This document shows, piece by piece, positions 1-6,862 of a DNA stretch of 26,787 nt. Under the pieces are notes generated by a model. The model made no database searches, had not been told where the DNA came from, and saw only the letters and a program-made list of their open reading frames with translations. The stretch's first letter is position 1. Each line of letters opens with the position of its first letter. The stretch spans positions 1-26,787 of the forward strand of contig CAZCAS010000008.1 in the NCBI GenBank assembly GCA_964496725.1, read 5' to 3'. The translations under genes and the position numbers were made by a program. This DNA is from JAZGHN01 sp964496725. GTDB lineage: Bacteria; Chloroflexota; Dehalococcoidia; Dehalococcoidales; E44-bin46.

Positions 1-692
1 ATCAGTCCGCCGCCCTTCCTGCCGACGATGTTTGCCAGCTCCCTCGACGGGTCCTCGGTGGGGTTTCCCTCCTCGTCCGTAGCCCAGGTAATGGGTATCT
101 TTTTCCCCTGGCGCTCGTAGACCTCAAGCTTGCCCCTGGGCACGGTGGAGGTTGCCATGTCCAGGACGAAGGGTCGCTCTTTGCCGGCGGGGACAGCGAT
201 GGAGATGGGGTTTGTCCCCAGCACCGCGTCCTTGCCGTGGGTGGGCACTACCAGCACCTCGCTGTTGGTCAGCGAAATCCCGATGAGGTCGTGCTCCAGC
301 GCCATCATGGAGTAATAGCCGGCGATTCCGAAGTGGTTGGAATCGCGTACGGCGGCGAAGGCGACATTATTTTCGACTGCTTTGTCTATAACCAGCTTCA
401 TAGCCTTATAGCCTACCACCTGCCCCATGCCGTCCCCGCCCGATATGAGGAGTGTGTTCGGGGTTTCTTTGAGGACTTTGATATCGGCTGTCGGCTTCAT
501 CGTCCCTGCCTGCAAGCCGCTGGTGTATCTTTTCAGCCTCTGGAGGCCGTGGGAGCTTACCCCTCGCTGGTCGGCGGTGATAAGCACATCAGCCACTATT
601 CCGGCATCGCCAAGGGGGACGCCGAATTTATTGAATACCCTGCCGGCGAACTCCCGCAGAGTGCCAACCTTGATTTTGATATATTCTTCCAT
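1..692 (-). CDS. Malate/L-lactate dehydrogenase family oxidoreductase (Ldh2 type), C-terminus missing
   Basis: NAD(P)-dependent 2-hydroxyacid/2-oxoacid oxidoreductase of the malate/L-lactate/ureidoglycolate/sulfolactate dehydrogenase family (Ldh_2), cytoplasmic. About 230 residues are visible, starting MEEYIKIKVGTLREFAGRVF; the 3' end runs off the window. Family landmarks appear in order: VSSHGLQRL near residue 50, DSNHFG near 120 with its conserved His, GTNPISIAVP near 155, and DMATSTVPRGK near 175. The ATG at 692 is preceded by a GAGGAG Shine-Dalgarno element, though at a rather long distance. It is the last visible gene of the minus-strand run and lies 62 bp after the transglutaminase-like gene. 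The family assignment is firm; the true substrate (malate, lactate, ureidoglycolate, sulfolactate or other) cannot be read from the sequence. Confidence 0.88.
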   Translation of the reverse strand, partial: MEEYIKIKVGTLREFAGRVFNKFGVPLGDAGIVADVLITADQRGVSSHGLQRLKRYTSGLQAGTMKPTADIKVLKETPNTLLISGGDGMGQVVGYKAMKLVIDKAVENNVAFAAVRDSNHFGIAGYYSMMALEHDLIGISLTNSEVLVVPTHGKDAVLGTNPISIAVPAGKERPFVLDMATSTVPRGKLEVYERQGKKIPITWATDEEGNPTEDPSRELANIVGRKGGGL

Positions 693-754
693 TTTCGTGG
701 CTATCTCTCCTCTTACAGTATGTCACAATTTGTGCCGATATGGGAGGGCAGGCA

Positions 755-1594
755 TTACCTGCGAGAGCGCACGCGTCTCTTTCTCCTGAACATGGGCATA
801 ATCCATAGCAGCATCATTATACCGAAGAAGGGGAAGGGTTGGGCGGAGGAGGTCTTGCCTGTTTTGGCGATGGCGACTGAGGGTTTGGCGGGTGGTTCTA
901 CCAGTGCTATTTCCTCGTCGCCGATTTCATAGACGGCCGTTCTGGTATTCAGGAATTCCTTGGGCACCCAGCCTAAAGGATTGTTTTCCCCGGTAGCCTC
1001 AGCCCAGAGCCAGCCCTTCTCACCCTCTAGCTCAAAAACTGCGGCTGCTTTGTCGTATTCGGGCAGATAGACCAGGGCTGCGGTGTGTCCTGAGCCGAGG
1101 GCTATAGCTGAGCGGAATCCAGCCCCTTTGTACATAACAGCCAGGAGCACCGCGCTGTCTTCACAGTCGCCGTAACCGAGCCCGTTTTCCTCGATATCGC
1201 CGGCCAGTTCATCGGCATTCTGGGCAAACTCCTCGTAGCCGAACTGGTCGATGTCAGAGGTATACCTTACCCTGTCTCGGACGAAGCTGAATACCGCCTC
1301 CGCCCGCTGTATTTTGTCCGGGTATTTGGCGGCGATTTGCTCGCCCAGGCTGTAGGCTAGGGCGGCTTCCTTGCCCAGGCTCTCGTAGGCGATGACCGGG
1401 CGGAAGCTCGTCTCGGTTAACTGGTAGAAGCCGGCTTCACCGAGGGCGGTGGTTCGACATATCTCCCAGCTATCGAAAACCTCGCCATCCACCTCATGGA
1501 AATCGGCTGATGGGGTGGCTTGGACATAGTGGGTGGTGGCTAAGCCTGCGATTAATACCGAGGCTAAGATTATCAAAATTTTAGTCCTGTTCAT
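755..1594 (-). CDS. Membrane-anchored transglutaminase-like cysteine protein
   Basis: 279 aa with a transglutaminase/protease-like (TGc) core. Residues 5-26 are a hydrophobic signal or anchor segment, the core spans about 80-215, and a second hydrophobic stretch (about 256-268) precedes an Arg/Lys-rich tail. This resembles a sorting-type C-terminus, or a second anchor with the tail inside the cell. The candidate triad is Cys144 in GDCED, His170 in GSGHTAA and Glu199 in WAEAT; the third position is usually Asp in the family, so Glu is a small oddity. The core probably faces outward. Its ATG lies 4 bp after the DUF350 stop codon, indicating co-transcription and probably translational coupling. 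It could act as a peptidase, a cross-linker or an amidase; the substrate is unknown. Confidence 0.72.
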   Translation of the reverse strand: MNRTKILIILASVLIAGLATTHYVQATPSADFHEVDGEVFDSWEICRTTALGEAGFYQLTETSFRPVIAYESLGKEAALAYSLGEQIAAKYPDKIQRAEAVFSFVRDRVRYTSDIDQFGYEEFAQNADELAGDIEENGLGYGDCEDSAVLLAVMYKGAGFRSAIALGSGHTAALVYLPEYDKAAAVFELEGEKGWLWAEATGENNPLGWVPKEFLNTRTAVYEIGDEEIALVEPPAKPSVAIAKTGKTSSAQPFPFFGIMMLLWIMPMFRRKRRVRSRR

Positions 1595-1598
1595 GCTG

Positions 1599-2084
1599 TC
1601 AGAACGGCGTGGTCAGTGCGCCATGGAGGATTAAGCCAAAGAAAACGAGATACCCGAAGACGTAGATACCCACTGCCACCGGGTTTTTGTTGATGTTGAC
1701 AAATGGTATTTTTGGTGTTGCCTTGTCGAGAATGCGCAGCAGGGCTATCCCGACGAGCAGGCTTATCACGAAGCTTATTGCCACCAGTCCCCACGTCCTG
1801 AAGTCAAAGATGTGGTTGGCTATCGGGCCACCGATTGCTGTGTATGAGGTGGCTGCTCCGTGAATGACCAGCCCGACCATGATGAAGAATCCCCCAATGA
1901 ATAAGCCGGTGGCGATGGGGTTTTCTCCTATACGCTGGCGCTCATGAATATGTGGGGTAAGGGCATCCATTGCCCTGAGCCCCAGCCAGGCAAGGACTGA
2001 GCAGATGAAAACCAGCACTACGATTCTGGCTACCCATATTAAAACGAGCAACCAGAAAGGGAGAGCTAAACCCAGCTCAGGCAT
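1599..2084 (-). CDS. DUF350 family integral membrane protein
   Basis: 161 aa and almost entirely hydrophobic, with four predicted membrane segments at about 8-37, 58-77, 97-117 and 136-157. Two related halves can be seen: each carries an N-P-(I/V)-A-(T/V)-G element (GENPIATG near 53, NKNPVAVG near 132) followed by a segment ending in a His-Gly-Ala motif (IHGA and LHGA). This internal duplication is typical of DUF350 proteins. An AAGGAAG Shine-Dalgarno precedes the ATG and abuts the nitroreductase stop 14 bp upstream. The biochemical role of DUF350 is not established. Tight linkage to the transglutaminase-like gene suggests that the two products act together at the membrane; that is inference. 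Confidence 0.78.
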   Translation of the reverse strand: MPELGLALPFWLLVLIWVARIVVLVFICSVLAWLGLRAMDALTPHIHERQRIGENPIATGLFIGGFFIMVGLVIHGAATSYTAIGGPIANHIFDFRTWGLVAISFVISLLVGIALLRILDKATPKIPFVNINKNPVAVGIYVFGYLVFFGLILHGALTTPF

Positions 2085-2098
2085 AATTTAACTTCCTT

Positions 2099-2647
2099 TC
2101 AGCTCTTGAATTTATCGTAGAAAAAGGTCTCGGAAAGTTCCCGCCTTGGCGTGGTTTTCGGTGTCAGGTCAGGATAACCGAGGGGAGTCAGTGCCACCAC
2201 GGTAAAACCCTCTGGCACCCCCAGGATACTGGCTGCCTTTATGGGGTCAAACCAGCCAGTATATACTGTACCCAGTCCCAGAGAGTGGGCGGCTAATACC
2301 AGGTTTTGCATAGCCAGCGCCACGTCGAACATATACCACCACTCGTTCTTATCCGGGATGAATTTTCCACTGAGGGAACCCGATTTCCCAATCTCGGCGC
2401 AGGCTACAACTGTAAGCGGCGCAGTTTCAATACACTCGCGGACGCGATTAGCCTTGGGAAGGGTGGTGGCTAGCTCTTTTTTGACCTTGTCATCGCGCAC
2501 GAGGATAAATCTCCAGCACTGGGTGTTATTCCAGGATGGCGCCCAGCGGGCAGCTTCCAGAATAAGCTCTAAGGCCTTGTCATCTATCGGCGTAGTCTTG
2601 TACCGGCGAACGCTCCGTCTTGTTCTAATTGCTTCCAGGACTTCCAT
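2099..2647 (-). CDS. Nitroreductase family protein (FMN-dependent oxidoreductase)
   Basis: 182 aa from the chosen ATG at 2647. FMN-dependent NAD(P)H oxidoreductase of the nitroreductase fold, cytoplasmic and usually dimeric. The N-terminal RTRRSVRRY is the classic FMN-phosphate-binding Arg-rich motif; SWNNTQCWRF near residue 38 and the GLGTVYTGWF stretch near 128 match flavin-site regions of the family. The frame is open 63 bases further upstream, but the start at 2647 has a GGA-containing ribosome site (GAAAGGAAC) and puts the motif at the usual distance from the N-terminus. The real substrate cannot be predicted: family members reduce nitro compounds, quinones or flavins, or dehalogenate iodotyrosine. 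It lies inside the minus-strand run, between pcm and the DUF350 gene. Confidence 0.85.
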   Translation of the reverse strand: MEVLEAIRTRRSVRRYKTTPIDDKALELILEAARWAPSWNNTQCWRFILVRDDKVKKELATTLPKANRVRECIETAPLTVVACAEIGKSGSLSGKFIPDKNEWWYMFDVALAMQNLVLAAHSLGLGTVYTGWFDPIKAASILGVPEGFTVVALTPLGYPDLTPKTTPRRELSETFFYDKFKS

Positions 2648-2725
2648 ACTTGTTCCTTTCCGTATTTGTTTAATGAAACTTAGTATATGATTTTCCCCTG
2701 TTTGGGGCAAGGTTTCAGGGGGGGT

Positions 2726-3370
2726 CTAATCTTCCCAGGCGTCTTTGCCGATGAGAGAGACGAAGCGGCAACCGCCCAAATTTTGAACCACGTTCTTATT
2801 TTTGTGCTTGATAACTTTGTATAACTCTTGCAAATACCGCGAGCCTACAGGGATTATCAGTCGCCCGCCGGTTGCCAGCTGCTTCAGAAGGGCATCGGGG
2901 ATATGTGGTGCGCCAGCGGTAACTATGATAGCGTTATAAGGTGCCTCGCGTTCCCAGCCCAGGGTTTGCTCAGCCAGGTGGACTTCAATATTGGTGTAGC
3001 CCAGCCTATCCAGTACCTCCCTTGCTCTTTTAGCCAGCGGTGCGAGGCGCTCCGTGGTAACCACCTGGCGGGCTAATTCAGCCAGGATGGCTGCCTGATA
3101 TCCGCTGCCTGTCCCTACCTCTAGCACCTTATCATCGCCAGTAAGCTCTAATGCCTCGGTCATAATGGCGATAATGAGTGGCTGTGAGATTGTTTGGTCG
3201 AAGCCGATGGGCAGTGGCCTATCTTCATAGGCTAGGGCTTGCTCTCCCGGTGGCACAAAGCACTCTCGGGGAATACGGGCCATAGCACCTAATACCCGCT
3301 TGTCTCTGATTTCGGTGCTCAGGTGCTTAATTAATTCGGCTCTCATTGCGGCAAAGTCCATGGTGAGCAC
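2726..3370 (-). CDS. pcm: Protein-L-isoaspartate O-methyltransferase
   Basis: 214 aa. Methylates L-isoaspartyl residues in damaged proteins using S-adenosylmethionine, starting their repair; cytoplasmic. The SAM-binding motif I is VLEVGTGSGYQAAILAEL near residues 83-100. The preceding PLPIGFDQTISQP near 52-64 is the diagnostic PCMT substrate-site segment, and GGRLIIPVG near 168 is also conserved. Length fits the bacterial family. Two starts are possible: GTG at 3370 and ATG at 3361, three codons later. Neither has a good Shine-Dalgarno, so the exact N-terminus is uncertain. The gene begins 17 bp after the small basic protein gene and probably shares its transcript. Confidence 0.93.
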   Translation of the reverse strand: MLTMDFAAMRAELIKHLSTEIRDKRVLGAMARIPRECFVPPGEQALAYEDRPLPIGFDQTISQPLIIAIMTEALELTGDDKVLEVGTGSGYQAAILAELARQVVTTERLAPLAKRAREVLDRLGYTNIEVHLAEQTLGWEREAPYNAIIVTAGAPHIPDALLKQLATGGRLIIPVGSRYLQELYKVIKHKNKNVVQNLGGCRFVSLIGKDAWED

Positions 3371-3387
3371 CCATTCTCAGGAGGGAA

Positions 3388-3642
3388 TTAAGATAGCACG
3401 AAAGATAGCACACCCAGGGCAGCCAGCAATATCCCTGCCAGAATACCGATTCTTCGCAGGTCAGCGGCTACGTGAGGGTAGCGAGCTATAGCTGGTGCTG
3501 GTTCCTGTACCGGGGGAACAGCAGGCTTATAGGTTTGGGTAACAGGCTGCTGTTCAATGGTGGTGATAGTAGGGATAACCCTCCTCTTTATTTTTTTGCT
3601 TTGGAGTGAATGCTTTTTCTTGCGTCGCGATTTGCTAGCCAT
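3388..3642 (-). CDS. Small basic protein with a C-terminal membrane segment, unknown function
   Basis: 84 aa, not recognised. The N-terminal 21 residues are strongly basic (KSRRKKKHSLQSKKIKRR). A Pro/Gln/Thr-rich linker follows to about residue 52, and residues 65-83 form a single hydrophobic helix ending at the C-terminus. This is the layout of a tail-anchored or inverted-topology membrane protein whose basic head stays in the cytoplasm and could touch nucleic acid or ribosomes. The ATG at 3642 is preceded by GAGGC. It sits 13 bp after the recombinase stop and 17 bp before pcm. No function can be assigned, but the clean ribosome site and tight packing support a real gene. Confidence 0.6.
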   Translation of the reverse strand: MASKSRRKKKHSLQSKKIKRRVIPTITTIEQQPVTQTYKPAVPPVQEPAPAIARYPHVAADLRRIGILAGILLAALGVLSFVLS

Positions 3643-3655
3643 CTAGAGCCTCCAA

Positions 3656-4564
3656 TTACTTAGCCCTGGGGTGAGATTTCTCGTAGGTGCGGCGGACATG
3701 TTCCGAGGTAAGGTGGGTATAAACTTGTGTGGTAGAGATGTTGGCGTGACCCAAAAATTCCTGGACTGTCCTCAGGTCAGCCCCGCCACCCAGCATTTGA
3801 GTGGCGAAGCTATGCCGCAGGGTATGAGGGGTTATCTCTATATCCAGTCCAGCCGATTTAGCGTAACCTTTTAATATTTGCCACAGTCCCTGTCTGGTCA
3901 GTCTCTCGCCACGGCGATTGAGAAATAGAGCTGTCTCAGCATCGCTGTGGGCGAGGTGGGGGCGGTATTCCTTTGCGTATTCTGCTACAGCCAGGGCAGC
4001 CCGCTGGTAAATGGGAATAACCCGCTCTTTGTGCCCCTTGCCGAAGCAGCGCACATAGCCGCCCTCCGTATCTACATCACCTACATTCAAAGCTATCAGC
4101 TCGCTCACCCTCATGCCACTGGCATATAATAACTCCAGCATTGCCTTATCCCTTTTGGCCTCTGGGGTGGATAGCTTAGCCGGTTGCTCTAGCAATTTGA
4201 GAGCCTGACCATGTGAGATAGGTTTAGGTAGCGGTCTCCCCAACTTGGGCGAATCAATATTCTGTGAAGGCTTATCTTTTATTTTACCTTCAGCTACCAT
4301 GAAGTCAAAGAACGACCTGGCAGCGGCTACCTTGCGGGCTATGGTGGGGGGAGCATAGTTCCTTTCCTTCAGGTTAAGCATGTAGCTTAGCATACCCTGT
4401 CGGCCAAAGCTGGCCCACGAGGCAGTGGCGCCGTGCTTGGTAGCTTCTTCCGCAGCGAAGTCAGCCAGCTGGAAGAGGTCATTGCGATAAGCAGATAACG
4501 TGTTTTCTGAGTAGCCTTTCTCCACGGAAAGATAGGTTATAAAGCTATTGACATCCTCTTTCAC
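3656..4564 (-). CDS. xerD: Tyrosine recombinase, XerC/XerD type
   Basis: 302 aa, the normal XerC/XerD length. Site-specific recombinase that resolves chromosome dimers at dif during division. The N-terminal SAM-like core-binding domain is about residues 1-90 and the catalytic domain about 110-295. All catalytic residues are visible: Arg152 (SGMRVSEL), Lys176 (GKGHKER), His247 and Arg250 (HTLRH), His273 (LGHANI) and the nucleophile Tyr282 (TQVYTH). The start is a GTG with AGGAGG only 4 bases upstream. It heads the minus-strand run, has housekeeping neighbours and no sign of a mobile element, which favours a chromosomal Xer role over a phage integrase. XerC and XerD cannot be separated safely from sequence alone. 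Confidence 0.9.
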   Translation of the reverse strand: MKEDVNSFITYLSVEKGYSENTLSAYRNDLFQLADFAAEEATKHGATASWASFGRQGMLSYMLNLKERNYAPPTIARKVAAARSFFDFMVAEGKIKDKPSQNIDSPKLGRPLPKPISHGQALKLLEQPAKLSTPEAKRDKAMLELLYASGMRVSELIALNVGDVDTEGGYVRCFGKGHKERVIPIYQRAALAVAEYAKEYRPHLAHSDAETALFLNRRGERLTRQGLWQILKGYAKSAGLDIEITPHTLRHSFATQMLGGGADLRTVQEFLGHANISTTQVYTHLTSEHVRRTYEKSHPRAK

Positions 4565-4587
4565 CGTGCCTCCTTCACCCTTTTATA

Positions 4588-4615
4588 CATTTTAACATAA
4601 TCATTTTAACATAAT
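4588..4615. repeat. 14-bp perfect tandem duplication upstream of xerD
   Basis: CATTTTAACATAAT occurs twice back to back (4588-4601 and 4602-4615) in the divergent spacer between xerD and the gene at 4716. On the minus strand it lies just ahead of a TATAAA box about 25 bases before the xerD GTG, so it overlaps the likely xerD promoter. It may be a duplicated regulator site or simple slippage. Confidence 0.7.
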
Positions 4616-4673
4616 CAAAGGGGAAAAATTAGCCACTTAGGGATTTCTCGGTAAATAAAGTGGCACCTGGTTT

Positions 4674-4702
4674 TTATCAGGCGGCCGACTTTGTGTTATA
4701 CT
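4674..4702 (+). promoter_or_regulatory. Predicted promoter for the gene at 4716
   Basis: TTATCA (4674-4679) and TATACT (4697-4702) are separated by 17 bp. The expected transcription start near 4709 leaves a leader of only about 7 bases before the ATG at 4716, with only a GGAAG element as a possible ribosome site. Confidence 0.45.
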
Positions 4703-4715
4703 TAGCTGGAAGCTG

Positions 4716-5474
4716 ATGAGCAAGTTTATTGCTAAGCTGAAGCAGGTTTCACAGGGGGGGCCTCCGCCTATGGGGTTTCGGGCGGGGCAGTCGGTCTCGG
4801 CACCGTCCAAAATGCTAATCGTTGCCAGTTTGGCGCAGGTTGATGTGGATAATCTGGCTGATTCTGTGGCGGGGGCTGATGCTGGGCTGATATCTATTTC
4901 TAAGTTGAGTTCAGGGGCTGAAAACCTGGAGAAAGCATCTCGAGCTGTGTCCGATATTCCCTGGGGTGGGTGGTTAAGAGGTACCAGCGGGAAAGAGATA
5001 AACCAGATGAAGAAGGGGGATTGTGATTTTGTGGTTTTCCCTGCTGCCGATACCTCGTTGACAATGCCTAAAAATGATGAAATGGGCAGGATTTTAGAGG
5101 TAGAGGCGTCGCTCGCTGAGGGTTTATTGAGGACGATTGATGAGTTGCCTGTGGATGCCGTGCTTATCGCTGGCGAACAGAAAGAAGGCTATTTTCTTAC
5201 CTGGCAGCATCTGATGCTCTTTTGGCGCTTTGCCAATGTGGTGGCTAAGCCCTTGTTAGTATCAGTACCATCAGGGGTAACGGCCGATGAGCTTCAGCTA
5301 CTGTGGGAAGCGGGGGTGAGTGGGGTGGTGATGAAGACGGGGGTTAGAGGATTGAGGAAGGTGCGTCAGGCTATTGATAAATTAACCTCCTCAGGGGGTG
5401 GCAGACGGAGGGAGGTGGGGGCTTTACTCCCTTACATTAGTGCCGAGACAGAAGCAGTTGATGAAGAAGAGTAG
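4716..5474 (+). CDS. Conserved-looking protein of unknown function, possible TIM-barrel fold
   Basis: 252 aa, family not recognised. Alternating hydrophobic strands and helices (MLIVASLA near 33, DFVVFPAAD near 104, DAVLIAGEQ near 147, KPLLVSVPSG near 178, VSGVVMKTG near 201) look like an alpha/beta barrel, the last strand resembling a phosphate-binding end. There is no signal peptide; the acidic C-terminus ends EAVDEEE. The ATG follows GGAAG and lies very close to a predicted promoter. It is the first plus-strand gene ahead of the degV/plsX cluster, 65 bp before the next gene, so it may belong to the same regulon. No catalytic residue can be named. Confidence that it is a gene is high; confidence in the fold is low. 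Confidence 0.7.
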   Translation: MSKFIAKLKQVSQGGPPPMGFRAGQSVSAPSKMLIVASLAQVDVDNLADSVAGADAGLISISKLSSGAENLEKASRAVSDIPWGGWLRGTSGKEINQMKKGDCDFVVFPAADTSLTMPKNDEMGRILEVEASLAEGLLRTIDELPVDAVLIAGEQKEGYFLTWQHLMLFWRFANVVAKPLLVSVPSGVTADELQLLWEAGVSGVVMKTGVRGLRKVRQAIDKLTSSGGGRRREVGALLPYISAETEAVDEEE

Positions 5475-5494
5475 CCCCTTTCTGTAAACATCGG

Positions 5495-5523
5495 TTGACT
5501 TTCTGTATTATTCTTGGTAAACT
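5495..5523 (+). promoter_or_regulatory. Predicted promoter for the gene at 5540
   Basis: TTGACT (5495-5500), a 17-bp spacer and TAAACT (5518-5523). The expected start near 5530 would put the GGAGG ribosome site (5531-5535) at the very 5' end of the message. It could also serve the downstream degV genes. Confidence 0.45.
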
Positions 5524-5539
5524 ATCCATCGGAGGTCGT

Positions 5540-5899
5540 ATGAGTAGGCTTATTGTTTACAGTTTTAAGGTTGAGAGAGAGAAACTCGACTCTGCCAAGA
5601 AGTTTTTTGCTCGTCGGGGAGCAGCACTTCAGGACAGTTTGCGCGACCTTATTGATGTTGCTGCTGAGTGTGAGGAATGTCTGGTATTGCAGGAGGAAGG
5701 GGCTTCAACCAGCGAGTTGCAAAGTGCTTTTGCTACCCTTCTAGCCGCTGCTAAGAATGCGTGGCATCTAAATGGCCTCCTGCAGGAGTCAGTGCTGAAG
5801 ATCGCAAGGATATGTGAAGTGCCTGCTGACTTCATTATGAATGTGCTGGGCGAGGCGCGGCGCATTAAACCGGCATTTGTGCGCAGGATCAGGACATAG
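5540..5899 (+). CDS. Small helical protein of unknown function
   Basis: 119 aa from the ATG at 5540, chosen because GGAGG sits 4 bases upstream; an in-frame TTG 45 bases earlier lies inside the predicted -35 box. The sequence is mostly amphipathic helix, with an N-terminal short strand (RLIVYSF), a region around residues 23-50 holding two Cys (CEECLVL), and a basic C-terminus (RRIKPAFVRRIRT). There is no membrane segment or known motif. It lies 57 bp before the first degV of the cluster in the same direction, so a role alongside the DegV proteins is possible but unproven. Not recognised as any family. Confidence 0.62.
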   Translation: MSRLIVYSFKVEREKLDSAKKFFARRGAALQDSLRDLIDVAAECEECLVLQEEGASTSELQSAFATLLAAAKNAWHLNGLLQESVLKIARICEVPADFIMNVLGEARRIKPAFVRRIRT

Positions 5900-5956
5900 A
5901 CAATCCGGCGAAGCGGCGAGCAACTAGCCCATTGATTGGCACACAAGAGGTTTGGT

Positions 5957-6826
5957 GTGCGAAAAGTAATCATTACCAGTGATTCTGGTTCTATCCTTCC
6001 AGAAAAAGCAGGGGAACATGGTTTTACCATGATTCCCTGTCCTGTTATTATGGACGGTAAAGCCTATCTGGACACAGAGATAGACATGGATAAGCTCTAT
6101 GCCCGCTTAGAGACTAGGGAGAACGTGCCCACCACCTCGACGGCTAATATGGGGGAATTTGCCCAGTTCTTCGTTGAAGCTGGTGAGCAAGCGGAGGCTA
6201 TCCTGCATATCTGTATGTCCTCAGTTTTTAGCGGTCACTATAATATTGCTTTGCAGGGCAAGAAACTGGCTGGCGAGGAGATGCCAGGAAAAAGAATTGA
6301 GGTGGTTGATACCCTTTGTATGGGGACGGGGGTTGCTCTGGTCGCTATGGAGGCAGCCAAGATGGCAGCACGGGGCAAGGGCATAGACGAGGTTCTGGAG
6401 CTGGTTAATGGCCTCGTCCCACAAGTGAGCGTGCTTCTGGCTCGAGATACCCTTTTCTATCAGGCGAGAGGGGGGCGGATATTTGAGGCTCGTACCTGGG
6501 CTGAGGCCGAATCAGCCACCAGCTTCAGGTCTATTACCGAAGTAGATGTCTCCACTGGGGGGGCGCTGAAACCTGTAGCCAGGGCTAAGACTGTAGCCCA
6601 GATAATGGGTAAGCTGGTGGAGATAACCAAAGAGAGAGCTGGAGGCAAAAGGCTGGTTGGCATTATTGGGCATGCCCGAGTCCCTGACCGGGCTGAGAAG
6701 CTGAAGCAGATGCTTATCTCTGAGGTTCCGTTCGATGAAATTGTTGTTTCCGAGGCTTCGGCAAGCGTGGCAGTTCATGGTGGCATCGGGATTATTGACT
6801 ACTCCTTCTGCCCTAAGTTTGATTAG
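5957..6826 (+). CDS. DegV family fatty-acid-binding protein (copy 1)
   Basis: 289 aa from the GTG at 5957, chosen because AAGAGG lies 6 bases upstream and it matches the N-terminus of copy 2 (MRKVIITSDS against MGKVVISADS). An upstream TTG at 5936 is the alternative. DegV proteins bind one fatty acid and, as FakB, present it to the kinase FakA for phosphorylation. Visible family parts are the TSDSGS start, VPTTST (about 57-62) lining the carboxylate site, CMSSVFSG (about 86-93), and the second-domain segment DTLFYQARGGRIFEAR. The segment after GGRIFEAR differs from canonical DegV: it runs through TWAEAESATSF to STGGALKP. Copy 2 is clearly a tandem paralogue. Nearby plsX supports a lipid role. 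Confidence 0.88.
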   Translation: MRKVIITSDSGSILPEKAGEHGFTMIPCPVIMDGKAYLDTEIDMDKLYARLETRENVPTTSTANMGEFAQFFVEAGEQAEAILHICMSSVFSGHYNIALQGKKLAGEEMPGKRIEVVDTLCMGTGVALVAMEAAKMAARGKGIDEVLELVNGLVPQVSVLLARDTLFYQARGGRIFEARTWAEAESATSFRSITEVDVSTGGALKPVARAKTVAQIMGKLVEITKERAGGKRLVGIIGHARVPDRAEKLKQMLISEVPFDEIVVSEASASVAVHGGIGIIDYSFCPKFD

Positions 6827-6862
6827 CTAATTGATAAAAATATTCTAGGGGGGTTAATAATT

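Noticed and set aside
237..932. 231-aa plus-strand open frame over the dehydrogenase gene
   Set aside because: It is antisense to the Ldh2-type gene, whose minus-strand translation shows clear family motifs; the plus-strand product has no motif and spans the gap into the next gene.
3656..4564. Phage or transposon integrase marking a mobile element
   Set aside because: The recombinase has the length and motifs of a housekeeping XerC/D, with no att repeats, tRNA or phage genes next to it.
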